DNA from: Notamacropus eugenii | Taxonomy: Eukaryota; Chordata; Mammalia; Diprotodontia; Macropodidae | Assembly (NCBI RefSeq): GCF_028372415.1 | Contig: NC_092875.1 | Location: 48,527,271-48,591,270, forward strand | Length of the DNA stretch: 64,000 nucleotides | Reading direction: 5' to 3' | Part shown: piece by piece, positions 23,336-35,204 of the stretch | Position numbering within the stretch: position 1 is the stretch's first letter | How the letters are laid out: each line of letters opens with the position of its first letter | Made by a program: the position numbers and the translations under genes | The notes under the pieces: model-generated | The model's input: only the letters and a program-made list of their open reading frames with translations | What the model was told of the DNA's origin: nothing | Database searches by the model: none

Positions 23336-24812
23336 ATGGCCATGAGACAGTTTTTTTTTTTTTAAATGACCCACGTTCTTCATGGTTCTGCCCTTTGAAG
23401 TATAGGGATGAAATGGCTCATGATGATGCCCCCAGTTAGAGAGCAAGAACTCTCCTTCCACAATGACCTCCAGCCTTGTGCTGGAAAAGGCCACAGTCCT
23501 CTCTGGGACTCCTGGAACTGCCCCAGATCCCAGGCCTGAAACGCAGGGACACCAGGAAATGCAAGGATAGAGTTAGCCACAGGTGTTTATGAGAAGTGGG
23601 ATTGGAGTTACTGAATGCCGTCTTTAACAATAAAAATAAAAGGACAATTAGAAATAAGTGCCAGGTATACACAGCTTAAGTAAAGCAGAAGTGGAATAAG
23701 GATGTCTGTTTTCCTCTCAGTACTCCACCTACCTGATGAACTCTTACAATAAAGAAGGAAGAAAGAAAGAAAGAAAGGAAAAAAAGAAAAAGACGCAATA
23801 CACACCATCATTTATCTCTCTCATAGTCTCCTGTGGAGGCTTGGCTTTGGAGAAAGGGACTGAAGATGTTGCTGCCTCCACACACTCACACTGCTGTTTT
23901 GTGTATTTGTGGTTAGCGGCCAGCACCTCCTTTTATCTCCTTGTCCTCTCATTTCTCTTTCCCCAAAGAGACCACTGCACTGGGCAAAACTCGTGCCTTC
24001 AGTTGTGATCTTGTGCTAGCCTCCTCTTTTCTCAAGCAAGGAAGACAATCCCTTTGACCTCAGGGTTTGAAATTTTGAAGTCCCTTGCAAACTCAGATGT
24101 GACAAGGTCGACACCTGTACCTTGCCCCAATTACTTACTAGTCTATAACAGAATAAAGGCTATCGACCAGCATCTAAGGAAGTTATGAGACTGAAGCACT
24201 CCATGGGACACATGTAGCACAATATGGAGCATTACTTGGCAAGTTGCTTTAGTGACTACATGTAGTCTATGTCATACGCACAGTTCACAGAGTCTGGTAC
24301 ATATCCACAAATAAAAATTAAAAGGCATAGAAATCAGAACAATGGTAGACCTACTCAACAACAGGAGAGGCCAAATGGCAAAACTGAGCAAGGTTACAGA
24401 CTAATGGGATTACAAGACAGGCACAATGTCACTATGAAGAAAGAAGACAACTTGAAATAATAACCAGAAGTATATTTGAATAATCCACATCTCTATGCAG
24501 ATAGGTAATTACGTTCAAGGTCAGCATTAACTGGATCATCTGCATACATAGATGATCACATCCTTCGTTTCACCTGGGTCATTATCAGTTAGTCTGGTCA
24601 GTGAGTGTTCTAACCCTCCTGTGACCTATCTGTACTTAGACTTGTACCAGAGGATGGTAAGGGCTGATCATAATCTTCATCATAACTATAGTCTTATCCA
24701 TCTAAATCTGACGTTATAGGGAGCTCAGGTTGGCTAGTAGTGTTAACTGTGTTCTGAGGGAATTGTCTGGCCCCAAGGAGGCTAGAGCCCCAACCTGACC
24801 ATCCAGGAGTCA

Positions 24813-24905
24813 GGCAATAAACATTTATTAAGTGCCTACTATGTGCCAGGCACTGTACTAAGTGCTGGAGATAAAAAAGGAAGGCAAAAACAATCCTTAT
24901 CCTCA
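24813..24905 (+). repeat. MIR3/L2-type retroposon inserted in the gypsy region
   Basis: 'aataaacatttattaagtgc' and 'actatgtgccaggcactg', near the family consensus and so younger than its surroundings. Confidence 0.7.
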
Positions 24906-25811
24906 CAATCTAAGCCAGCACGTGAAAGAAGAGAGAGAAAGCATTTTCTCCATGCTGGGAAAGTCTAGAGGACTGCAGCCAGATGGGAAATGAAGAAATA
25001 GCTAACCTCGGCTCATAAATGGAGGCTGTGGGAGGAGAGGTCTCCACCTTCCAATCAGAGGAAGGGAGGAAGGAATCCCAGGGAAGGAGTGTACTGACCT
25101 GTGAGTTCTGGGACTGATGTCATCTTGCAGAAAGAAGAGGTCCCTGGGGCATGATGGAGAAACCAAGTGGGAAATGAAGAGGGCTGCTGACTCACCAGCT
25201 GGCAATAAGTGATTATGATAAATGATCTTGACTGGGCCCCCACTAGTCTCAGGGACTGTTTGGTCAACACACAAGTTGCCTAGCCTCTCCACAGCTAGGT
25301 ATGGAGCTGCTTTCCATTGGTCTGCTAACTTGTATGACAAGACTTCTTAACAGGACTCTGTCACCTTGTGAAAAGGCCTGACGATGAATAGAAATATTGT
25401 ATCACTGTTTATTTCTTTTATTATTTTCACAGGATGAACACGTAACTGTGGTAAGCTTTATCTGTGCACATCCTGCACCCCCCTCATGTATTCTTTTTAT
25501 TTCTCAACAGATATTTTGGTCATGAATGTTTGTATTCCCCCTTCCCCCCACCCCATCAAGTAGAAGTCAATTGATAAGCATGACTCTCGCCTAAATATAA
25601 ACAAGTGGGTATAAAGCCACTGGTATTATACCAAGTAGAGTTGTACACATGCATAAAGAAAGCCACTGAGATTTTTATTCTGATTTCAATATTCCTAACA
25701 TGTTCATCAGAGAACTGCTGAAATGTTCAGCTTATGGGTCCTCTTGAGAGTTGTTTCCTCAAGATTTGACCTAGCCAGAGCTAACATCCCTTTGAGCATT
25801 TTGCTTTCCTA

Positions 25812-26270
25812 TTCTCTACTTGGTTCTGACTGGGTCCTGGTAGGAAGCCCATTCACTGAGAAATACCTCTCCCTTGGTACTTTAGCAGCTATGGCAGCTT
25901 TCTGGTTCCTGTTTGTATATGCTTGAGCACACCTAGTGAAGTGGTCTGTTATCACTAATATACAATTTATCTTCTTGATAGCTCCTTCCAGAAACAGGAA
26001 ATAAATGGAGACAAGTTCCCAAGATTTGCTAGTATTTATGTTCTCTGAGTAATCAGTATGAGTTGGTAGTACTTTTCTTTGCACACAATAGACACAAGCC
26101 TCAAACTCCTTTATGATATTTGTTGCCATCTTGGGCCAGTAAAGTATGTTTCTCGCTAACTTGAGACTCCTTTCTTGACCTGTGTGGCCAAGATCATAAT
26201 GTAGAGCTTTTGTTACAGACTTATTTGCCTTGGGCAGTACCAGCTGCTTCTTGGTATCACATATGATCTG
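25812..26270 (-). pseudogene. Open integrase segment of the gypsy fossil
   Basis: 153 codons without a stop, running from just after a TAA (complement of 26271-26273) through the HHCC zinc finger and into the integrase core; it ends at the stop covering 25809-25811. Expected catalytic residues are replaced: 'SIYFLFLE' where family members have an Asp, and 'TQSEPSRE' where the second Asp stands. It is most simply a fossil that has stayed open by chance. Exaptation, as happened for GIN1 and other host genes, cannot be excluded. Confidence 0.6.
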
Positions 26271-28229
26271 TTAGAGTCCATGGTGGACCTCCATTGCCCA
26301 GTTCCAGCTCCTGTAATTTCTCAGTGCTGAGGTGCTTTTGGAAGCCAAACACTTCTCTTTTTAGCTAATGTGACTTTCTGCAACTCTTTGTCATCCAATC
26401 TGCTCTCCTCACTGTCAACCACAGACATCTGGAGTTAAGAAGGTTGGTCAATGAAGTGAGTTCCATTTGTCGTTCCCGTATTGTTTGGTGGAAGTCCCAA
26501 ACTTTCAGCTGTACCACCACCTGCTTCAGTGCAGTTCTTTGGTTGTTACATTGAACTTCTGCTGCTTCTTTAGGTGTTGCCACAGCTTTGATGTCCTGTG
26601 GTCTTCAGGACAGTGCATCGACCTTCACATCAGTTTTTCATGGTCAGCAATGAATGCTAAATTCATAGGTAGCTAGCTAGTGCTGCCACCCATCTCTGGA
26701 AAATGGCGTTGAATTTAGCACTAGTCAGTGTGTCAGTGGATTATTGTCAGTCCATACTTGGAACTTTGCTCCATATACATACTCTTTAAATGCCTGTCTG
26801 ATAGCCCACTTCAAAGCTGGAACTTCAGCTTGTGGATGGGGTTGGAGGTCTCACTGCCATTTTAACCTGACTGAACGAATGCAGCTAATTTTATGTGAGC
26901 ATCTTTGTTTCTGCAGCACTAGCCTTCTAAGCTGGCATCTGTGTGCAAGACAGGAGACTTGTTTGGGTCAGCATAGGCCAGCGCTGGCTTATGTGTCCAG
27001 CTTGAAAAGGTTCTTCATGTCTGTGGGTCTAGAGGTTCCCAGAGGGGACAACTTTGTGTTTCTTGCCTTTCTGCTCCTATGCCTTTTCAATCCCATATGC
27101 ATGAGTGAGGTCAGTCTGTGGCTTAGTAAGAGCAGTACAGTTTTTTAAATAAATCTTTAATAGTAATTACCAAATCAAAGAAAATCTCTCAGGTCTCAAA
27201 GGATTTGGGCCGTGTCCAAGTCAGGAGCACTTCTGTCTTTTCTGGGTCAGTGCTCATACTGTGTTGTGCTATCATGTCACCCATATACTTGACAGAGGCT
27301 CTAAAAACCTGCCTCTTGTCAACTGAAAGCTTTTTTCCTCTTGCTTATTCAACAGTTTCATCTTTCTTCATATCCTTCCAGGGTCTTTCTAAAGATAATG
27401 ATGCTATCAATACCCACACTTAAAGGTAGTTCATGTCACCAACTTCTTTATCATTCTTTTGGAAGGTGATAAAACGTCACAGATGCCTTGAGGCATACGT
27501 TTGAGTTGGTAAAATTCAGCTGGACAGATGATAGCAATCTTTTCTTTATCTTTCTCTTAGGAATCTGATAATAGCGACGGGTCTAATACAGCCAGAAAAC
27601 CAATGGCTGATGATCCAGGACACCTTGAACCATTGACATGGTATCCATTTTGGTTCTCTTATTCCAGGTCTGGGTAACACATGATCCTCTAAGTCCTCAA
27701 GTGCCGCCCTTTGACTGAATCCAAACTTCACGGAACAAATCCTTTTGAATAAAAGGCCACATGTGACCTCAAGCCCACAGGCTTCCCACCCTTGACTTAT
27801 TCAGAATCTGGTAGTTTAGACATATACATATTTCCATTCTTCTGTAGTACCATGGGCTATGTATTGGGCCCTTTATATTGCCATGATATGATTTCACTAG
27901 CAGGTTTTTGACATTTTTTCTGAGGTCATTCATCACAGATAAAAGAATGTTTCTAGATCTTTCCTGGAATGGTTGCGAGTCAGTGCCCTTGGTGTTGTGG
28001 GTTGCTCCCCCTGCATATCTTACATCCTACTCTTGCAGGGAGAACATACCCATCCTCTTGCTGAGCTGTCATGCCTCAGGCATGCCTTTTTCTTTGTTAT
28101 TGTCAGATATCTTAGGGTCTACTTCTGTAGTTGAGGATCCAGGAGAGCTTTTCTCATAATCACTGTCACCACTTCTGCACAGGCTTCATGGCTCTGCCTT
28201 CCAGGAGTAGTTCGTATTTCTCCAAGCAT

Positions 28230-31200
28230 TTAGATCTGTCTTGCTTTTTGTGCAGTGTTTTGTAATTGTGTTCATGTGGCTCCTGTGTGTCTGGGCAGAC
28301 AGACTCCCAAATATTTTATATTGCCTGTAGTTACTTTAAATGGAATTTCTTTTTCAATCTCTTTTTTGCTGGATTTTGTTGGTAATATGTAGAAATGCTG
28401 ATAATTTTGTGTGTTTTATGTCCTGTCACTTTGCTAAAGTTGTTAATTGTTTCAATTAGTTTTTTCATTAACTCTCTAGGGTTCTATAGAAACCATCATG
28501 TTATCTGCAAAAAAGTGGTAGTTTTGTTTCCTCTTTGCCTGTGTTTTTTCCTTCAATTTCCTTGTCTGATTGCTATAGCATTTAAATACAATATTGAATA
28601 GTAATGGTGGTAATAGACGTCATTTCTTTACCCCTGATCTTTTTAGAAGGACTTCTAGCTTATCCCCATTACAGATAATGTTTGCTTTTAGATAGATATT
28701 ACTTATCATTTTAAGGAAAGCTCCATTTATTCCTGTGTTTTCTGGTGCTTTTGTTTTTTAAAATAGGAATGGATATTACATTTTGTTGAAAGGTTTTGCG
28801 GCATCTATTGAAATAATCAAGTGATATTTTATTGTTCTTATGATTGATATGGTCCGTTATACTTACAGTTTTCCTACTGTTGTAACAGCTCTACATTCCT
28901 GGTGTAAATCCAGCCTGTTCATTGTGCATGATCTTGGAGTTACATTACTGTAATATCTTTACTAGTATTTTATTTAAATTTACTCCATCAATATTCACCA
29001 GGAAAATTAGTCTCTGGTTTTCTTTCTTTGTTTTGATGTTCTCTAGTTTGAATGTCAAGAACATATTTGTGTAATAGAAGAAATTTGGGTGGAATTCCTG
29101 CTTCACCTATTTTTTCAGTTTATACAGTATTAGAATTAATTATTCCTAAATATTTGATATTTAAATATAAAGTCATCTGATCCTGTTTTTTTTCCTCAGG
29201 GAGCACTTTTATGATTTGTTAAATTTCTTTTTCTAAGATAGGGTAGTTTAAGTATTCTATTTTATATTCTGTTAATCAGCTGAATTTATATTTTTATAAA
29301 TATTCATCCATTTTATTTAGATGGTTAGTTCTGTTGATATCCACTTTGGCAAAATAGTTCTTAATAACTGCTTTTATTTCATCATCATTGGTTGCGAATT
29401 CACTTTTCATTTTTGATATTGGTAATTTGGTTTTCTTTATTTTTTAAAGACAAAATAGCCAATGACTTATTTACTTTATTGTTTTTTTAAACCAGCTCCT
29501 GGTTTTATTGATTAGTTCAGTGTTTCATTTTTTAATGACAAATTTTTATGAATCTCTCCTTTGATCGTCTCTATTTCTATTTTGGTGTTTAATTGGGATT
29601 TTTAATTTGTTCTTTTTCTAGTTTTTTAGGTACATATGCAATTTGTTAATCTCTTTCTCCCTTTTGTTGATTTTAGCATTCAGATATATACATTTTCCCC
29701 AGAGTACTGCTTTGGCTTCATTTCACAAATTTTAGCTTGTTGTCTTGTTATTATCTTTAATAACAAATTACTGATTGTCTCAGTGATTTATTCTTTGACT
29801 CACTCGTTTTTTACGATTAAGTTATTTAGTTTTCAATTTTTAATCTGTGCTTCAAAGACCCTTTATTGGACACCATTTTTGTTGCATTATGATCAGAAAA
29901 AGGCACATTTAATATTTCTGCTTTTCTGCATTTGTTGGTGAGGTTTTTAATGCCCGAATACATGGTTAATTTTTGTAAAGGTGACATGCCCAGCTAAGAA
30001 ATAGGTATGCTTTTCTGTAACCCAGCTGTCTGTATGTTTAATTTTCCCATCTTTGAACCAGTTCAGAGGAGCATAAGGTTCAAGTATTGCTTGTTCACCA
30101 CCATCCCTTATTCTCCCCCTCATTGCATACTTTCTTCCCTGCATATTCCATTTATGTGAAATCATTTTCTCTAGTCTTCCTTTCTATTCTCCCCTCTCCC
30201 AGTGCATCTATTTTCACCCATCCATTATTCTTTTGGGATCATCCCAACATAGGAGAATCATACCTGCACCATCTATCTAAGAAGACTCTCTAATGAGTAG
30301 CTCTAGTGATGATAAAGTTCTGAGAGGTTATGTGTGTCATCTTCCCATATTGGAATGTAAACACTTTAATCTTGTTTAGTCCTTATGATTTCTTATTCAT
30401 GTTTCAATTTTTCATGTGTGTGTGTTTCTCTTGAGTCTTGTGTTTGAATTTAAAATTTGCTATTCAGCTGTGTTCTTTTTGTTAGGAATCCTTGAAAATT
30501 CTCTGTTTCATTAAATATCCATTTGCCACCCCAGCCCGTAGGATTGTACTCAGTTTTGCTAGGTAGGCTATTCTTGGTTGTAGTCCTCGCTCCCTTGCTA
30601 GCTATAATATCATATTCTATGTCCTCCGTTCCTTTGTCATGATAGCTGCTACATCTCGTATGATCCTGACTATGACTCCATGATATTTTAATTATTTTTT
30701 TTCTGGCTACTTGAAATACTTGCTCCTTGATGTGGAAGTTTTGGCTCATATGGTCCTGGGAGTTTTCATTTGGGTTTTCTTTCAGGAGGTGACTAGTAGA
30801 TTATTTCAATTTCTATCATGCTTTCTGGTTATAAGATATCTGTACAGTTTTCTTTATGATATCTTAAAATATGATGTCTTGGCTCTTTTTTTGTTCCTGA
30901 CTTTCAGGTAGTACAATGATTTTTTATTTTTTGCTTTTAGAGGCAGTCAGGGTTAAGTGACTTTCCTAGGGTCACATAGCTAATAAGTGTCTAAAGCTGG
31001 AGTTGAGCTCATGTAACTCCTGACTTCAGGGCCAGTGCTCTGTCCACTGTACCATCTAGCTGTCCCTTAGTCCGGTGATTTTTAAATTATCCTTCCTTGA
31101 TCTATTTTCCTAGTCAGTTTTTTTTCCTATGAGATATTTCATATTTTCTTCTACTTTTTTAGTCTTTTGACTTGTATTGTTTTTTGATGTCTCTTGTAGT

Positions 31201-32508
31201 CATTAACTTCCATTTGGCCATTTCTAATTTTTAAGGAGTTAGTTTCATTAGTATTTTTTGTACCTCTGTTATCAAGCTGTTAATTTTCTTTTCATAGTTT
31301 TCTTGCGTTTCTCTCATTTCTTTTACCAATTTATTCTCTACCACTCATTTTATTTTTAAGATAATTTTTTTACTCTTTTTAAAAATCTTTTTTTTTTTTT
31401 TTAACACTTCTAGGAATTCTTGTTGGGCTTGTATTTAATTTGCATTTTTCTTTGAGACTTTGTTTTTAGATGTTTCCAAGTCATTGTATTCTTCTGTGTT
31501 TGTGTTGAGTTTACTTGTTAGCACAGTAGCTTTCTGTGGTCAGGTTCTCTTTCTTTTTTTTTTGTTTTTTTTTGTCTGCTTATTTTTTCCATCCTATTTT
31601 GTGATTTTGGATTTTATGTGAGTGCTGGGCTCTACTCATTTCTGGTGGCAGGGGTGAAGAGTGTCTCTGGCCTGAACTTCCGTCTTTCATGACTTTCTGC
31701 AATTTTCACAGTTCAGACTGGGGAAGTGTTAAGTTTTTGATGCTTTCAAAATGATATGATCTCAGGAGAGGTCTGTTTACTGCCTTCTTAGTCTGAGCTC
31801 TACAAATTTCTGATCCAGGTTTGGATCTGTTGGCTTGTGTGTAGTTCAGTTTCCATAGACTGTTGCTGGACTCAGTCGTTGTTAGCTCACTAGAAAGTTC
31901 TACAGATTCAGAGTCACTGAACTGCTGGTTCCCCCTTTTGGGGAAACCAGTTGGTTTTTGTCTCCTGCTCTGTTTTATTCTGTTGCAGGCATATGTGTAG
32001 ACCTGAGGGTTTAGAATTGGGGCCCTATTCCATTCTCGGGTTCAGAACTAGGGCTCTGATTCCTTGTGACCTCTCAACTCCCGAAACTGTAACCCAGCAT
32101 AGGGTAGTGAGTAAGAGCTATCTTGTGGCACCTGTTCCTGCTCCAGTAGTCTAGTACAGGGGTTCCCTGGGATTTCTTTCAGCCCTCATATTCATGCCCT
32201 TGCTATCCCTGGGTTCTAGGGCTGCTCCCCGTTGGTGTGGTTGCTGTCACAGCGCTGTACTACTTTCCTGCTGTCACACTACTGCTGTGCTATGCTGTGC
32301 TCTCAGCCAGCTTTCCACCTGAGTGTCTGCAGACGTTTCAGTCTGACTTCCTAAACTGCTTTGAATTGGAAAAATGACTCACTGTGACTTTTTCTTGGCT
32401 TTCCCAATCAGAATTCAGTTTGATGTGCTTTCTAGGTCATTGTGCAGGAGGCTGTAGAGGAGCTAAGGCAAAAATGCTACCTCTCCTTCCACCATCTTGA
32501 CTTTGCCT
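28230..32508 (-). mobile_element. Degenerate L1 (ORF1 and part of ORF2)
   Basis: The minus strand holds L1 ORF2 remnants at about 28.25-29.95 kb (plus-strand text such as 'actttgctaaagttgttaatt'). ORF1 C-terminal remnants lie at 30450-30749, with the L1 ORF1 GGKWIFNETENFQGFL-type segment. The 5' end near 32508 has the 'aagatggtggaagg' type start. Many stops are present, and a SINE interrupts it at 30922-31072. Inactive. Confidence 0.75.
30922..31072 (-). repeat. Marsupial SINE inserted in the antisense L1
   Basis: 'ggttaagtgactttcctagg', 'cacatagctaataagtgtc' and the head 'tgtccactgtaccatctagc' identify it. The flanks tagtacaatgattttt / tagtccggtgattttt are an imperfect target-site duplication. 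Confidence 0.7.
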
Positions 32509-32900
32509 CTTTTTTCTGTTCTTTTTTCTTTCCTTCTCTCTACCTCTCACCCCCCTTTACCCCTTACTCTTTCCTTTTCCCTTCCCCTCCCTCTCTCTCT
32601 CCTGCTCCTTCTCTCTCCATTCTCTCTGTCTCTCTCTTTGACTGTCTCTCTCTCCCTCTTTCCCCTTCTTCCCTCTCAGCTTTCCACTCTCTCGTCTTTC
32701 TTCTTCCTTCTTTTCTTTCTTCCCTCTCTTCTTCCTTCCTTCCTTCCCCTCCTTTCTTTCCCCTTCTTTCTCCCTTCCTTCTCCTCCCTCTCCCTCCCTC
32801 TTTTCCTTTCCCACCTCCCTCCCACCCCCCTTCCTCCCTACCTTCTCCCCCTTTGTTCTCCTTCCCCTCCTCTGTTCCCTTCCTTTCCTCCCCTGTTGTC
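32505..32900 (+). repeat. 400-bp polypyrimidine tract
   Basis: Almost pure C/T (TTCC, CTCT and TCCC words) directly after the 5' end of the antisense L1. The open frames on both strands are low-complexity artefacts. It can form triplex-type structure. Confidence 0.85.
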
Positions 32901-32904
32901 TCCA

Positions 32905-33015
32905 TTGGAATATAAGCTTCTTTAGAGAGGAGTCTGTTTCACATTTATCTTTGTATCCCTAGCCACTATCACAACTGGCTATTTAATATGTGCTTGTTGA
33001 TTGCTTAATTGATAA
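32905..33015 (+). repeat. L2 3' tail
   Basis: 'ttggaatataagcttcttt' ... 'tttgtatccctagccac' ... 'aatatgtgcttgttgattg'. Confidence 0.6.
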
Positions 33016-33686
33016 CCAAAATTTGAATCTGAAATATTTTCATTTTTCTTTTCAAGGTATTGGAGGAAGGAGGGAAGCAAAACACAGGGCTAAATATCAG
33101 GTAATACTGTTTTAAAGTTATCTTTGTAACACAATTTGATATGCACAACAGCATTTCAATATATCTGACAGTGTGAGAGTACTCATCATCTGCCTTTTTT
33201 CATAATAAGTATAATATCAAACTTTGGCTTTCACATTCAAATTTTATGATGTCCTTACTCTTATAAGTAATTGGAGTGCTGTGCATATCACCAGCTGAAA
33301 AAAATTGTTTCAAAACTTCTTCCAAATGTGTTACTTTATCTGACGTAGTTTGCTTGATATGGAAAGGTTTATTTTGAAAGTCGTTATAACTTGAAAACTT
33401 TTCAAAGCCTGATTTATCACATATTCTGAAAGAAAAATAAAATGAATTATGAACCATATTTTTGGTAGCCTCCTGGGTTCTAGAATTCAGCTCCATATTA
33501 TGGTAGAATTCAGTGAGGTGAATTTAGTTTCCTCTGCCTACCAACCCCTTAGACTTGGGAGTAGACAGGTATTATAGGCTGCTTCCCTTGTGGAGCCAGG
33601 ACCAAATACATCAGTTGGCTTTATAATTATATAAATTGTAATTGCAGTGAGAGATGCTTTCATTCATACCAGCTGTTCCAAACTCT

Positions 33687-33707
33687 TTCTGTCTGTCTGT
33701 CTGTCTA

Positions 33708-33779
<72 letters not shown>

Positions 33780-33780
33780 C
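33687..33780 (+). repeat. (TCTG)n(TCTA)n microsatellite
   Basis: About 7 TCTG units, with two TCTA interruptions, then about 14 uninterrupted TCTA units. Likely length-polymorphic. Confidence 0.95.
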
Positions 33781-33864
33781 TATTGCTGTTCATTTGCTCA
33801 GTGCCCATTGTAAGTCTGTTTTATAAAGTTTTCCAAGTTTTGAATAGATAGTCATTCAGATAAC

Positions 33865-34085
33865 AAGCATTTATTTAGTGCCTGCTGTGTGCCAGACACA
33901 GTGCTATATGCTGGAGATACAAAGAAAGTCAAAAGGTCGTTCTTACCTTCAGGGAGTTTACAGTGTAATGGGAGTGACACCATGAAAACAATTATGTACC
34001 TACAAGACATAGAGAGGAGATGTTAAAGGTAATCCATAGAGGGGATATCAAGAAAGAGCTGAGTCAGATGATGGAGTGTTCTGAG
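33865..34085 (+). repeat. MIR3/L2-type retroposon
   Basis: 'aagcatttatttagtgcctgc', 'gtgccagacacagtgc', 'cttcagggagtttac'. An antisense MIR fragment follows to about 34220. Confidence 0.7.
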
Positions 34086-34394
34086 TATTCATAGGATCAC
34101 AGATTGGGAATCTCCCAGAGGTTAAGGGACTTTCTGAAGCCCCCACAGTGGAGTAGATCATCGTCAAGATCTGGATCCAGGGCCGTTTATGCCAAATCTA
34201 GCGTTCTTCTGCCTCGCATAGTGTACTGTTTGAATCTTCAGTTCTGGTGAAGCCCAAATATACTCTGAATACATTTATCCTGATTGTGCAACACGATGAT
34301 GGCAGCTGAGAGACAGCCTGGTGGAGTGGGTGCATGGCTGGTGCCAGTGTGTAGAGGCTGGCCATCTCCATGCTCCAGGCAGCTTTTGGATCCA

Positions 34395-34740
34395 GTCAGT
34401 CAGCAAGCATTTATTAAGTGCCTGCTACGTGCCACGCACTGTGCTAATAAGCACCAGGGATACAAAAAGAGGCAAAAGATAGTCCCTGCTCCCAAGGAGC
34501 TCCCATTCTAACGAGGGAGACAGCATTCAAACAACTCTGTACAGGCAAGCTATCGACCACATAAATGGGAAATACTGAAGAGAGAGAAGGTACTGGAATG
34601 GTTGGGAAAGACTTCTTGTAGAAGATGGGATTTAGTTGGAACTTGATTGCAAATTATAGACGTGTGATCCACGGAGGGAGTTTTCTCTAAGGCGACTAAC
34701 TAGAGTTCCTTATACCAACGAAAACTCAGCACAGCCTCCT
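34395..34740 (+). repeat. MIR3/L2-type retroposon plus MAR1 tail
   Basis: 'caagcatttattaagtgcc', 'ctgctcccaaggagctccc', 'agacttcttgtagaagatgg'. After 34660 comes a MAR1 tail (gatccacggagggagttttc). Confidence 0.75.
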
Positions 34741-35204
34741 GCTTTGCAAAGCAAAACCATAATGTGCTAGCCAGCTGGAAAGGACTGAAGCAGTCGGCTG
34801 GTAGTAATAAATAAGATGTCAGCTTTCCTGCGACATATGAAATGAGACATAGCCATGCACAGAAACTTACTTAAGATAGCTTTATTGCCAAGTGTTGTTT
34901 ACCAATGAGGTTGGCTTAGTTGATATAAAATCAGGGAAATAAATCTGTTTGTTTTATATTTTGAATCTCAAGGTAAACTTTTGAAATTCTCTAAAATATT
35001 TGGTAGAGAAGGATAAAAATCTTTGCTGAGTTTTATTACCATTATATTTGTTTTACCTGATATAAAATCAGGGAAATAAATCTGTGTTTGTTTTATATTA
35101 TGAATCACAAGGTAAACTTTTGAAGTTCTTCAAGATTTATGATATAGATGGTTAGAAAACATATTTTCTTTTACTGAATTTTGTTTTTCTATGGATTTGT
35201 TTAG
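34741..35204. other. 3' part of EP400NL intron 1
   Basis: Contains an imperfect direct repeat of about 75 bp: 34922-34998 and 35058-35131 share 'gatataaaatcagggaaataaa' and 'aaggtaaacttttga', 135 bp apart. No gene is seen. The tract ttgtttttctatggatttgtttag leads into the exon. Confidence 0.6.

Larger units (their letters stand above)
24600..27750 (-). mobile_element. Degenerate Ty3/gypsy LTR-retrotransposon pol
   Basis: Read 3' to 5' on the + strand, the minus strand shows the gypsy pol order. Reverse transcriptase lies at about 27.15-27.75 kb (FYQLKRMPQGI; later KYMGDMIAQHSM). RNase H lies near 26.72-26.83 kb (PALKWAIRQAF ... TDNNPL). The integrase zinc finger lies near 26.14-26.25 kb (HYDLGHTGQERSL), the integrase core at 25.81-26.13 kb (VITDHFTRCAQAY), and the GPY/F-type C-terminal module at 25.15-25.34 kb (GPVKIIYHNHLLP). 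RT and RNase H carry stops and frameshifts. At the two positions where the catalytic integrase Asp residues are expected, the residues are Tyr and Glu. It is inactive as read; LTRs were not identified. Confidence 0.8.

Noticed and set aside
25723..27148. Several + strand frames of 67-134 codons at 25.7-27.1 kb
   Set aside because: They are the reverse strand of the gypsy pol fossil.
32442..32925. Open frames of 113-157 codons over the pyrimidine tract
   Set aside because: Ser/Leu/Phe/Pro or Glu/Lys/Gly/Arg low complexity from a C/T-only strand.
33057..33100. Possible 44-nt exon between ttttcttttcaag and CAG|gtaata in EP400NL intron 1
   Set aside because: Splice-like signals are good, but the length would break the frame from the upstream ATG and nothing matches EP400. 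Kept only as a cryptic-exon candidate.
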